Origin: Actinomycetes bacterium
GTDB lineage: Bacteria; Actinomycetota; Actinomycetes; Actinomycetales; Cellulomonadaceae
Direction: 5' to 3'
DNA length: 7,051 nt
Assembly: GCA_023388235.1 (NCBI GenBank)
Contig: JAEWGQ010000207.1
Span: forward strand, 1-7,051
Shown: one piece after another, positions 1-7,051 of the stretch
Layout of the letters: every line of letters starts with the position of its first letter
Numbering within the stretch: the first letter of the stretch is position 1
The notes under the pieces: generated by a model
The model's input: only the letters and a program-made list of their open reading frames with translations
What the model was told of the DNA's origin: nothing
Database searches by the model: none
Translations under genes and position numbers: made by a program

Positions 1-275
1 CGGCGGCACCACGACCGTCGACGTCGACGGGCCGGACCTAGCGGCTGGTGTAGGTCGAACCCCCTGAACTGCCCGTGGACGCTAACGCTGCGGCGCGGCG
101 CCCGAGGGGCCACCTAGGGTGCTGCCGGGGTCCGCGCGCCGGCAGGACGGGTGCTCCGCGCGACGCATGAGTCGCAGGCGTGCAGCCCGTTGAGGGGACG
201 CGTTGAGTGGTGACCCGGGCCAGGCGACGGCGGGCCCAGACGCGTCCGCCAGGGGCGGGACGTCCACACGCAGGC
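1..275. other. Left-edge stretch, no confident gene
   Basis: I see no gene here that I can support. On the plus strand a short open frame enters from the left edge and stops at 65-67 (TGA). Its first 12 codons all end in G or C and encode GGTTTVDVDGPD, but the remaining codons (CTA, GCT, GGT, GTA, CGA) are unusual for this genome. It could be the tail of a convergent gene or chance. A second plus frame stops at 39-41. A 16-bp perfect palindrome lies at 15-30. The lipoprotein gene on the minus strand ends at 276, so its 3' untranslated region and any terminator should lie here. I find no strong hairpin followed by T's. Confidence 0.4.
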
Positions 276-1253
276 TCACTGGACCGTCACCCCGTCCCGC
301 TCCTCGGTGACGACCCACCGGCGGGTCGCGTGCACCCACTGCACCGTGATGAAGTGGTGCGGATGGAGGTCGTCCCGGACGTGCAGGTTGCTCATCACGC
401 TGGCGCCCCAGGCGGTGTACCCGTCGAAGAGCGGGTTGTCCCGCAGGTCCTCCGCGACCCGCTGCACGAGGTCCTGGGGCACGTCCCGCCCGGGCTCGCG
501 CATCATGAAGCCCGCACCGATGCCCATCGGCATCCCCGCGTTCACCCTGTCGAGCAGCGCTCTCCACTCCTGGTCGGACCGCACCGGGTCCTCCCGGAAC
601 GCCTGCCACACCGTCTGCAGAACCGGGGTGCCGTCGGGGGCTCCGGGAGCCGTGCCGTCATGTGACACGCCGACGGTGCCGGGGGTGTCACCGAGCACCC
701 GGTCGTGGACGGGCAAGGTCGACGTCAGCTCGGGATAGGTCTGGGCGAGGTACGCGCGCATCCGGTCGAGCTCCGGCCGGTACGCCATCGCGTACACCGC
801 GGGAAAGAGGGCGCGCTCGGGATCTGCCCTGTGCCGTGCGGTGCTCGCGCGACCCCGCGGCACCGTGCCGTCCTCACCGACGGCCAGCAGCACGTGGCCG
901 GTGAACACCGGTTCGTCCACCGTGCGCCAGCCGACGCTGGCCTCGTCCCAGGGGTAGGGCGCGATCACGCTCGTCATCTCCACGCGCACCCCGAGCTCGT
1001 CCTCGATCCACGGCCGGACCGCCGCGTAGATCTGCTCGCGGTTGTCGAGCAGCCGGTGCTGCAGCCGGGAGTTGTCCCACATCTCCGGACGCTCGTACCC
1101 GAGGCGCTCCATCTCCTGCGCCGTGACCAGCACCGGCTCCTCGTCCCGCCCCACGTCCACGCACCCTCCCAGCGCCGTGACGACCACCAGGGCCAGCACA
1201 CCGCGCGGTCTCCGGCCTCGTCCTGTGCGCCCGGTCGGCGACGAGCCCACCAT
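276..1253 (-). CDS. Putative secreted lipoprotein of unknown function
   Basis: Predicted 325-aa exported lipoprotein; I do not recognise the family. I chose the ATG at 1253 because an AGGAGG Shine-Dalgarno lies about seven bases before it. An alternative start 11 codons upstream (1286) would put that ribosome site inside the coding region. The N-terminus has Arg residues (RGRRPRG, 12-18), a short hydrophobic core (VLALVVVTAL, 19-28) and a lipobox L-G-G-C with Cys31 as the likely lipidated residue. The mature part is soluble, acidic and rich in Trp. Segments that look structured are YERPEMWDNSRLQHRLLDNR (53-72), VIAPYPWDEASVGWRT (96-111) and a His-containing C-terminus (DDLHPHHFITVQW, 294-306). 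No catalytic motif is evident. It is 253 bp from uppS and has its own ribosome site, so it is probably a separate transcription unit. That it codes is well supported; its function is unknown. Confidence 0.85.
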   Translation of the reverse strand: MVGSSPTGRTGRGRRPRGVLALVVVTALGGCVDVGRDEEPVLVTAQEMERLGYERPEMWDNSRLQHRLLDNREQIYAAVRPWIEDELGVRVEMTSVIAPYPWDEASVGWRTVDEPVFTGHVLLAVGEDGTVPRGRASTARHRADPERALFPAVYAMAYRPELDRMRAYLAQTYPELTSTLPVHDRVLGDTPGTVGVSHDGTAPGAPDGTPVLQTVWQAFREDPVRSDQEWRALLDRVNAGMPMGIGAGFMMREPGRDVPQDLVQRVAEDLRDNPLFDGYTAWGASVMSNLHVRDDLHPHHFITVQWVHATRRWVVTEERDGVTVQ

Positions 1254-1337
1254 CCGTGACCTCCTCGTCCCGGCACCCTCCGCCACCCGCCGGCACGCGT
1301 CACCTGCGGCGCGGCGATGTCGCGTCGGCGCCCGTCT

Positions 1338-1371
1338 GCTCGACGACCGGTCGTCGCACCGGGCGTCGAGC
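1338..1371. repeat. Nested palindrome between uppS and lipoprotein gene
   Basis: CGACGACCGGTCGTCG at 1341-1356 is a perfect 16-bp palindrome. It is overlapped by a wider inverted repeat, GCTCGACG (1338-1345) and CGTCGAGC (1364-1371). It lies 88-103 bases upstream of the lipoprotein start, where an operator could sit, and about 150 bases beyond the uppS stop, which is rather far for its terminator. No T-run follows on either strand. This could be a dimeric regulator site, an RNA hairpin or chance in GC-rich DNA. No regulator family is assignable. Confidence 0.35.
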
Positions 1372-1506
1372 GAGCCTGGCGCATCCCTCGCGACCGGGAC
1401 CGTAGCGCGCGGGGACCCAGCGGCTGCGCCACGTACGGCGCCCGGGCACCTCGATGGCGCCGACGTTGAGTGGCGCGACGGGCCGATCAGGGTGACGTGT
1501 GAGTGG

Positions 1507-2283
1507 TCACGCCCGGGCGGGCTGGTCCACCGCGCCGCCGTACCGCCGGTCGCGGCGGGCGTACGTCTCGATCGCCCGCCACAGGTGGCGCCGGTCGACG
1601 TCGGGCCACGGCTCGTCGAGGAACACCAGCTCGGCGTACGCGGCCTGCCAGATCATGAAGTTCGAGGTCCGCTGCTCCCCCGACGAGCGGAGGAACAGGT
1701 CGACGTCGGGCAGGTCGGGCTCGTCCAGGTAGCGCTGCACGGTCTTCTCGGAGACCTTGTCGGCGCGCAGCCGCCCGGCGGCCACGTCCTGGGCGATCGC
1801 CTTGGCGGCGTCGGCGATCTCGGCCCGCCCGCCGTAGTTCACGCACATGGTCAGGGTGCACGTGGTGTTGCCGGCGGTCTGCCGCTCGGCCTCCTCCAGC
1901 TCGGAGATGACCGACCGCCAGAGCCGCGGCCGGCGTCCGGCCCAGCGCACCCGCACGCCCCAGGAGTCCATGACGTCGCGGCGCCGGCGCAGCACGTCGC
2001 GGTTGAACCCCATGAGGAAGCGCACCTCCTCCGGCGACCGCGACCAGTTCTCCGTGGAGAACGCGTACGCGGACACGTGGGTCACGCCGATCTCGATGGC
2101 GCCGGCCACCACGTCCAGCAGCGACGCCTCCCCCGCGGCGTGCCCGGCGGTGCGCGGCAGGCCGCGGGCGTTGGCCCACCGGCCGTTGCCGTCCATGACG
2201 ATCGCGACGTGCCGGGGCACGAGCTCGGGCGGGAGGACGGGCGGGCGGGCGCCGCTCGGGTGCGGCGGCGGGGGAACCGGCAT
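1507..2283 (-). CDS. uppS: Isoprenyl transferase (polyprenyl diphosphate synthase)
   Basis: Cis-prenyltransferase of 258 aa that adds isopentenyl units to a farnesyl-type primer. It makes the long-chain polyprenyl diphosphate that becomes the lipid carrier for peptidoglycan and other wall polymers. It acts at the inner face of the membrane. Visible family motifs are [12 protein letters not shown] (25-36) with the Mg-binding Asp31, AFSTENW (74-80), NYGGRAEI (149-156), and [21 protein letters not shown] (198-218). In the last, Arg199, Arg205 and Glu218 correspond to known diphosphate- and Mg-binding residues. The ATG at 2283 overlaps the recO stop as TGATG, with AGAGGA just upstream, so translation is probably coupled to recO. 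A longer open frame reaches 2766, but this only runs back through recO. In actinobacteria the product may be decaprenyl or undecaprenyl diphosphate; sequence alone does not settle chain length. The Pro-rich N-terminal 20 residues are a variable extension. Confidence 0.97.
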   Translation of the reverse strand: MPVPPPPHPSGARPPVLPPELVPRHVAIVMDGNGRWANARGLPRTAGHAAGEASLLDVVAGAIEIGVTHVSAYAFSTENWSRSPEEVRFLMGFNRDVLRRRRDVMDSWGVRVRWAGRRPRLWRSVISELEEAERQTAGNTTCTLTMCVNYGGRAEIADAAKAIAQDVAAGRLRADKVSEKTVQRYLDEPDLPDVDLFLRSSGEQRTSNFMIWQAAYAELVFLDEPWPDVDRRHLWRAIETYARRDRRYGGAVDQPARA

Positions 2284-3014
2284 CAGATCCTCTCGACCAT
2301 CGGCAGCGAGCGCAGCGTGCGCTCGAGGTGGAACTGCGAGTACGCGGACACCAGGCCGTTGCCCTCCCGGCGGTGCCGCTCGGCGGACGCGTCGGCCACG
2401 GGCCAGTCGCCCACGAGCAGGGCGGCGAGCAGCGCCAGCGTCTCGGGGGCCGGCGCCGTCGCGCCCGGGGGGCGGCAGGCCACGCAGACGGCGCCGCCCT
2501 GGGCGACGGCGAACGAGTGGTGCGGGCCCGGGCGGCCGCAGCGGGCGCAGTCGGTGAACGACGGGGCCCACCCGGCGATGGCGAGGGCGCGCAGCAGGTA
2601 GGAGTCGAGCACCAGCCCCGGCGCGTGCTCCCGGGTCGCGAGGGAGCGCACCGCGCCGACCAGGAGCCAGTACTGCTGCAGCGCCGGCTCGCGCTCGGCC
2701 TCCACGAGCCGCTCGGCGGTCTCGAGCATGACGGTGCCCGCGGTGTACAGGGCGTAGTCCTCGCACACGGGGCGGCCGTACGCGCCGAGCGTCTCGACCT
2801 GCGTGACCACGTCGAGGTTGCGTCCGGTGCTCAGCTGCAGGTCGACGTGCATGAAGGGCTCGAGCCGCGAGCCGAACCGGGAGGTCGTGCGCCGGACCCC
2901 CTTCGCGACCGCGCGCACCTTGCCGTGGCTGCGGGTCAGGAGGGTGACGATCCGGTCCGCCTCCCCGAGCTTGTGGGTGCGCAGCACGATCGCCTCGTCG
3001 CGGTAGAGGCTCAC
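2283..3014 (-). CDS. recO: DNA repair protein RecO
   Basis: RecO, 243 aa, a mediator of RecF-pathway recombination. It binds single-stranded DNA and SSB, works with RecR to load RecA at gaps, and can anneal complementary strands. The N-terminal OB-fold region is clear: [20 protein letters not shown] (4-23), then [18 protein letters not shown] (25-42) and [11 protein letters not shown] (51-61). The helical C-terminal part carries a Cys4 zinc site, CARC (156-159) and CVAC (177-180). The start is GTG at 3014; [13 protein letters not shown] is the usual family N-terminus. The ribosome site is poor (GGGG tracts only). The stop overlaps the uppS ATG by one base, giving a two-gene operon of repair and wall-lipid genes, a linkage also seen in mycobacteria. 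Length is normal for the family. Confidence 0.97.
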   Translation of the reverse strand: MSLYRDEAIVLRTHKLGEADRIVTLLTRSHGKVRAVAKGVRRTTSRFGSRLEPFMHVDLQLSTGRNLDVVTQVETLGAYGRPVCEDYALYTAGTVMLETAERLVEAEREPALQQYWLLVGAVRSLATREHAPGLVLDSYLLRALAIAGWAPSFTDCARCGRPGPHHSFAVAQGGAVCVACRPPGATAPAPETLALLAALLVGDWPVADASAERHRREGNGLVSAYSQFHLERTLRSLPMVERI

Positions 3015-3020
3015 GTCCCC

Positions 3021-3026
3021 ATTGTC
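3021..3026 (-). promoter_or_regulatory. Possible -10 box for leaderless recO
   Basis: On the minus strand GACAAT lies exactly six bases before the recO GTG, the spacing expected if transcription begins at the start codon. It keeps the important A at position 2 and T at position 6 but has G instead of T at position 1. No good -35 box is visible. With the poor Shine-Dalgarno, a leaderless recO transcript is possible but weakly supported. Confidence 0.25.
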
Positions 3027-3096
3027 CCCCGCGGCGACCCGGGATGCCGCACCTGCACCGTCCGCGAGCCGGACCTCCCCGACCTGGGCACCGGAA

Positions 3097-3148
3097 CGCC
3101 CGGCCCCGGGGCCGCGCGGTGTGTGCGCGGACGTGCCGGGGCCGGGCG
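3097..3148 (-). terminator. 13-bp GC-only inverted repeat after leuA
   Basis: CGCCCGGCCCCGG (3097-3109) and CCGGGGCCGGGCG (3136-3148) are perfect inverted repeats with a 26-base spacer. They start 48 bases past the leuA stop and end 83 bases before recO. The left arm also overlaps a compact 12-bp palindrome, GGCCCCGGGGCC (3102-3113). No T-run follows, which is common for actinobacterial terminator-like hairpins. It may end or attenuate leuA transcription, or protect the mRNA 3' end. It separates leuA from the recO-uppS unit. Confidence 0.5.
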
Positions 3149-3195
3149 CGAGGGCCGGCGAGGGGGTGGTGCCGACCCGGTTCCGGGGGTGCGGG

Positions 3196-4974
<1,779 letters not shown>

Positions 4975-4976
4975 TC

Positions 4977-5040
4977 AGCCGGCACACCGAACTCCGCGAC
5001 GAGGATCCGGCCTAGGAGGCCTCGTCGCGGCGGCGAAGGA
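4977..5040 (-). promoter_or_regulatory. leuA attenuator: hairpin, pseudoknot and anti-SD segment
   Basis: RNA order on the minus strand: anti-Shine-Dalgarno TCCTTCGC (5040-5033); stem arm CCGCGACGAGG (5030-5020); 15-nt loop (5019-5005); stem arm CCTCGTCGCGG (5004-4994); then CCGGCT (4982-4977). The stem is a perfect 11 bp. Loop bases GGCCGG (5012-5007) can pair with CCGGCT, five Watson-Crick pairs plus one G-U, to make a pseudoknot. The leader stop codon UAG sits in the loop, so a ribosome finishing the peptide opens and then releases the structure. A ribosome stalled on the Leu codons would cover the anti-Shine-Dalgarno and part of the 5' arm. No U-run follows the stem, so control of translation fits better than transcription termination. 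A conserved pseudoknot upstream of actinobacterial leuA has been predicted; this is probably a member. Confidence 0.7.
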
Positions 5041-5062
5041 GGAGGTTCCGCTGCTGGAGCAC
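5012..5062 (-). CDS. leuA leader peptide (16 aa, Leu-Leu-Leu)
   Basis: A 16-codon reading frame starting with GTG at 5062 and ending with TAG encodes (M)LQQRNLLLRRRDEAS. Four of 16 residues are leucine, three of them consecutive (CTC CTC CTT, 5036-5044), followed by three Arg. It lies 70 bases before leuA on the same strand. It has no convincing Shine-Dalgarno, but a TATGGT box ends exactly six bases before the GTG, so the mRNA probably starts at or next to this codon and the peptide is translated leaderless. The likely role is to sense charged tRNA-Leu: slow translation at the Leu codons would change folding of the leader and so leuA expression. The peptide itself probably has no function. 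An in-frame ATG at 5110 could give 32 residues, but that would place the -10 box inside the gene. Confidence 0.7.
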   Translation of the reverse strand: MLQQRNLLLRRRDEAS

Positions 5063-5068
5063 CCGGTC

Positions 5069-5099
5069 ACCATACTCCGCACCGTCCGGTGGACCGCAA
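5069..5099 (-). promoter_or_regulatory. leuA promoter (TTGCGG / TATGGT)
   Basis: The minus strand carries TATGGT at 5074-5069, a good match to the actinobacterial -10 pattern TANNNT. TTGCGG at 5099-5094 could be the -35 box, with a rather long 19-base spacer. The predicted transcript would begin at about 5062, at the GTG of the leader peptide, leaving about 121 nt before the leuA ATG. The promoter fills the short gap behind the propeller gene stop. Confidence 0.55.
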
Positions 5100-5119
5100 G
5101 CGCTCAGCATGCGGACCGC
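5091..5119. repeat. GGACCGC direct repeat upstream of leuA promoter
   Basis: GGACCGC occurs at 5091-5097 and 5113-5119, 22 bases apart, about two helical turns. The inner copy overlaps the proposed -35 box. This spacing would suit a DNA-binding regulator, but seven bases in GC-rich DNA can recur by chance. Confidence 0.25.
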
Positions 5120-6553
5120 TCACCCGTACAGGATCAGCTCGTCGCGGGTGCGCAGCACCAGGTGGCCGCCCACCGCGGTGACCGCCCGCACGCCCTCCGG
5201 CACCGGCAGCGCCCACTCCAGCCCGCCGTCGGACAGCCGGCGGGCCTCCACGGTCGGGGTCCCCGCGCCGGTCCGCCCCGCCCCGAGCACCACCGTGCCG
5301 TCGGTCAGGGGCGCCCACCACATCAGCACCCGGCCCGGGGTCTCCCACACCTGCTCCCCGGTCCGCACGTCCACCACCTGGTAGCCGTCGACCCCGAGCA
5401 GCAGCAGGCGCCCGGAGGCCTGCAGCCGCGCCGCGCGGTAGGTCTCGAGCCGCCAGAGCTCGCCGCCACCGGGCAGCAGCCGGCCCACGAGCTCGCCGCC
5501 CTCGTCGAGCACGACGACGTCCGGCGGCTCGCGGTCGGTCGCGGTGAGCGCCGGGAACAGCGCGTCCGTCCGGAAGAGCTCGCGCCCGTCGCGGTCCCGC
5601 ACCGCCCCGCCCTCGCCGGTGGACCACGTGCCGAACAGGTCGCCCTGCACCGCGCCGATGACGAACGACGCCGGCGGCGACGTGTCGATCGGGGAGCCGT
5701 CCGCCGCGTCCAGCACCGTCGCCGACCACCCCTGCACCACCACGAACGCGTCGTTCACCCGCAGCTCGGTGCCCGACACGATGCCCTCGCGCAGGCGGAT
5801 CCGGTCCCCTCCGCGGTGCCACCACCGGACGTCCCCCGTGTCCCCGGCGTACCGCGCCACCCGCGCGTGCCCGTCCGGGTCGACGCTGAGGACCACGAGG
5901 TCGTCCCCGACCCGCTCGAGCGCGCCGAGCCGCCCGGTGAGCGTCCACGAGCCGCGCTCCTCCCCCGTGCTCGCGTCGAACGCCGCCACCCGGGCCCAGC
6001 GGTCGTCCGGCGCGGGGAACGGCGCCGTGGTCGGGTGGGCCGGGTCCGCCGGCACCACCGGGGGCTCGACGACGCACACCACGAGGTCGCCCACGTCCGC
6101 CGCGGCGTGCGGGCAGCCGGTCAGCGGCCGCGTCCCCGCCACGGGACCGAGGTCACGCTGCCACAGCCGCGCGCCCGTCTCCACGTCCCACGCGCCGACC
6201 AGGAACCGCCCGTCGTGCACGCCGGAGCTCACCAGCGCGTCCCCCGCCGCGAGCACGTCCGCCGCCCGCGGCACGTCCGCGCGCCACCGGGCCCAGGGCG
6301 GCGACGCGAGCGGTGCGAGCATGCCCGCCGGCACCTGCGCGGCCGCGGGCTCCCGCGACGCGACCCGGCCGACCGTCACCACGCCGGCCACGACGAGCGA
6401 CACCGTCACGAGCACGGCCGTCCACCGTCGGCGGTGCCGGTGCGGGGCGCGGGGCACGCGCTCCGGGTCCGCGGCACGGGGCGCGCGCGAGGCGTCAGCG
6501 ACGTCGACCAGCTCGACGTCCTGCATCGTCGCACGAGACCGCGGGCGGCCCAT
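5120..6553 (-). CDS. Membrane-anchored PQQ-like beta-propeller protein
   Basis: Predicted 477-aa type II membrane protein. A charged cytoplasmic tail (1-43, ending HRHRRRW) is followed by one membrane segment, TAVLVTVSLVVAGVVTVGRVA (45-65), and a large extracytoplasmic part. That part has repeats typical of PQQ-binding-like (quinoprotein) propeller blades: AWDVETGARLWQRDL (121-135), AFDASTGEERGSW (191-203), YAGDTGDVRWWHRG (235-248), VVDVRTGEQVWETPG (393-407) and a degenerate RLSDGGLEWALP (439-450). The D-x-x-T/D-G-x-x-x-W pattern is clear. I see no dehydrogenase catalytic set, so it is probably a binding or scaffold propeller rather than an enzyme. Cys147 and Cys160 could form a disulfide. 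The ATG at 6553, eight bases after the FHA gene stop, is my preferred start. MQDVELVDV at 6526 is a plausible shorter one; neither has a strong ribosome site. Longer starts would overlap the FHA gene. It probably shares that gene's operon. Confidence 0.88.
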   Translation of the reverse strand: MGRPRSRATMQDVELVDVADASRAPRAADPERVPRAPHRHRRRWTAVLVTVSLVVAGVVTVGRVASREPAAAQVPAGMLAPLASPPWARWRADVPRAADVLAAGDALVSSGVHDGRFLVGAWDVETGARLWQRDLGPVAGTRPLTGCPHAAADVGDLVVCVVEPPVVPADPAHPTTAPFPAPDDRWARVAAFDASTGEERGSWTLTGRLGALERVGDDLVVLSVDPDGHARVARYAGDTGDVRWWHRGGDRIRLREGIVSGTELRVNDAFVVVQGWSATVLDAADGSPIDTSPPASFVIGAVQGDLFGTWSTGEGGAVRDRDGRELFRTDALFPALTATDREPPDVVVLDEGGELVGRLLPGGGELWRLETYRAARLQASGRLLLLGVDGYQVVDVRTGEQVWETPGRVLMWWAPLTDGTVVLGAGRTGAGTPTVEARRLSDGGLEWALPVPEGVRAVTAVGGHLVLRTRDELILYG

Positions 6554-6561
6554 GCGCCACT

Positions 6562-7051
6562 CTAGGCGCGGACCCCCACGGACAGCGAGAGGTCGCCGAA
6601 CGCGACGAGCGAGCCGTCGGTCAGCCGCACCCGCCGGTCGGGCAGGCACACGATCCGCTGGCCGTCGGCCAGCGTGACGAGGGTGCCGTTGGTGGAACCG
6701 CGGTCGACCACCCAGGGGCCGTGCTCGTCGACGCCGACCAGCAGGTGCGTCTTCGACACCGAGCGCGACGGGTCGGCCACCGGGACCGGGCGCACGCCGG
6801 GCAGCGGGTCCGGGTTGCGGCCGACGAGCAGCGGGACCTCGAGCGGCAGCACCGAGCCGTCCGGCAGGCGCGCGGCCCAGGACGACGACGGGGCGACGGC
6901 CGGGGTCTCCGGGGCCGGGAACAGCACCGGCGGCAGCGGCGGGAGGTCGGGGACGCCGGGCTCGCCCAGCGCGCCGAGCGCGTCGGACGGAGCGGCGGGG
7001 CCGGGCCGGGCCCCCGGTGCGTCGCCGGCACCGGCCGGGCCGGGGTACGGG
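6562..7051 (-). CDS. FHA-domain protein, C-terminal part (start outside window)
   Basis: The reading frame is open to the right edge, so only the last 162 residues are seen. The first 40 or so visible residues are a Pro/Ala/Gly-rich linker with no start codon in frame until a GTG at 6927, which I regard as internal. The rest is a forkhead-associated domain that binds phosphothreonine peptides: LLVGRNPDP with its Gly-Arg, SVSKTHLLV in place of the usual S-R-x-H, and DRGSTNGTLV with the conserved Ser and Asn of the binding face. It ends VAFGDLSLSVGVRA, the typical last strand. Such C-terminal FHA domains behind a flexible linker are often attached to membrane RDD domains or secretion or cell-division proteins regulated by Ser/Thr kinases; which one applies here cannot be seen. 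The next gene, the propeller, begins eight bases downstream, suggesting one operon. Confidence 0.88.
   Translation of the reverse strand, partial: PYPGPAGAGDAPGARPGPAAPSDALGALGEPGVPDLPPLPPVLFPAPETPAVAPSSSWAARLPDGSVLPLEVPLLVGRNPDPLPGVRPVPVADPSRSVSKTHLLVGVDEHGPWVVDRGSTNGTLVTLADGQRIVCLPDRRVRLTDGSLVAFGDLSLSVGVRA

Noticed and set aside
15..30. 16-bp palindrome CCGTCGACGTCGACGG
   Set aside because: It could arise simply from Val-Asp codon repeats in a coding tail, and there is no context to support a site.
2..67. Possible C-terminal end of a plus-strand gene
   Set aside because: Only 21 codons are visible, later codons are unlike the local usage, and no family motif is present. It is noted in the left-edge entry but not called as a gene.
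45..70. tRNA-like GGTTCGA on the minus strand
   Set aside because: The flanking bases do not form a T-stem and no acceptor or anticodon arm can be drawn.
82..609. 175-aa minus-strand frame overlapping the lipoprotein
   Set aside because: Arg/Ala/Pro-rich shadow of the lipoprotein gene with no motif and no ribosome site.
1492..1510. GTGAC/GTCAC hairpin over the uppS stop
   Set aside because: Only five base pairs with a 9-base loop and no T-run; too weak to call a terminator.
1507..2766. 419-aa version of UppS with a long N-terminal extension
   Set aside because: The extra 161 codons are the recO gene read in another frame and have no UppS homology. The ATG at 2283 has a ribosome site and the normal family N-terminus.
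5012..5110. Longer 32-aa leader starting at the ATG at 5110
   Set aside because: It is in frame with the Leu codons but would contain the -10 box and has only a weak ribosome site. The GTG at 5062 fits the promoter spacing better, though the longer form is not excluded.

Overview
The window is very GC-rich DNA of about 73% G+C by eye. Codon third positions are almost all G or C, some starts are GTG, and every confident gene lies on the minus strand. The proteins (an actinobacterial-type LeuA of 581 aa, an actinobacterial-type UppS, and a RecO with a Cys4 site) point to a high-GC actinobacterium. The order leuA-recO-uppS suggests Micrococcales, probably Cellulomonas or a close relative. The genus is an inference.

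Layout, read along the minus strand from the right edge: (1) the C-terminal FHA domain of a protein whose start lies beyond the window (6562-7051). (2) Eight bases later, a membrane-anchored PQQ-type beta-propeller protein (5120-6553), probably in the same operon. (3) A short promoter and leader region (about 4942-5119). (4) leuA, 2-isopropylmalate synthase (3196-4941). (5) A 181-bp gap with a strong GC-only inverted repeat. (6) recO (2283-3014), which overlaps the start of (7) uppS (1507-2283) by one base. (8) A 253-bp gap with a 16-bp palindrome. (9) An unrecognised lipoprotein gene (276-1253). (10) About 275 bases in which I see no certain gene.

The genes are mostly housekeeping: leucine synthesis, recombinational repair and synthesis of the cell-wall lipid carrier. 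The FHA and propeller pair and the lipoprotein are surface or signalling accessories of unknown role. I see no mobile element, CRISPR array, toxin-antitoxin pair or defence system.

The most interesting part is the leuA leader. A TATGGT -10 box lies exactly six bases before a GTG that opens a 16-codon peptide containing Leu-Leu-Leu. The Leu codon run is perfectly complementary over 8 nt to the leuA Shine-Dalgarno region. Between these two segments lies a perfect 11-bp hairpin whose loop holds the leader stop codon and can pair with sequence downstream to form a pseudoknot. Together these look like a leucine-sensing translational attenuator started from a leaderless mRNA. A conserved pseudoknot upstream of actinobacterial leuA (the 'LEU element') has been predicted by comparative genomics, as I recall it, so the general element is probably not new. 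The Shine-Dalgarno/Leu-codon pairing and the leaderless start are the parts worth testing.
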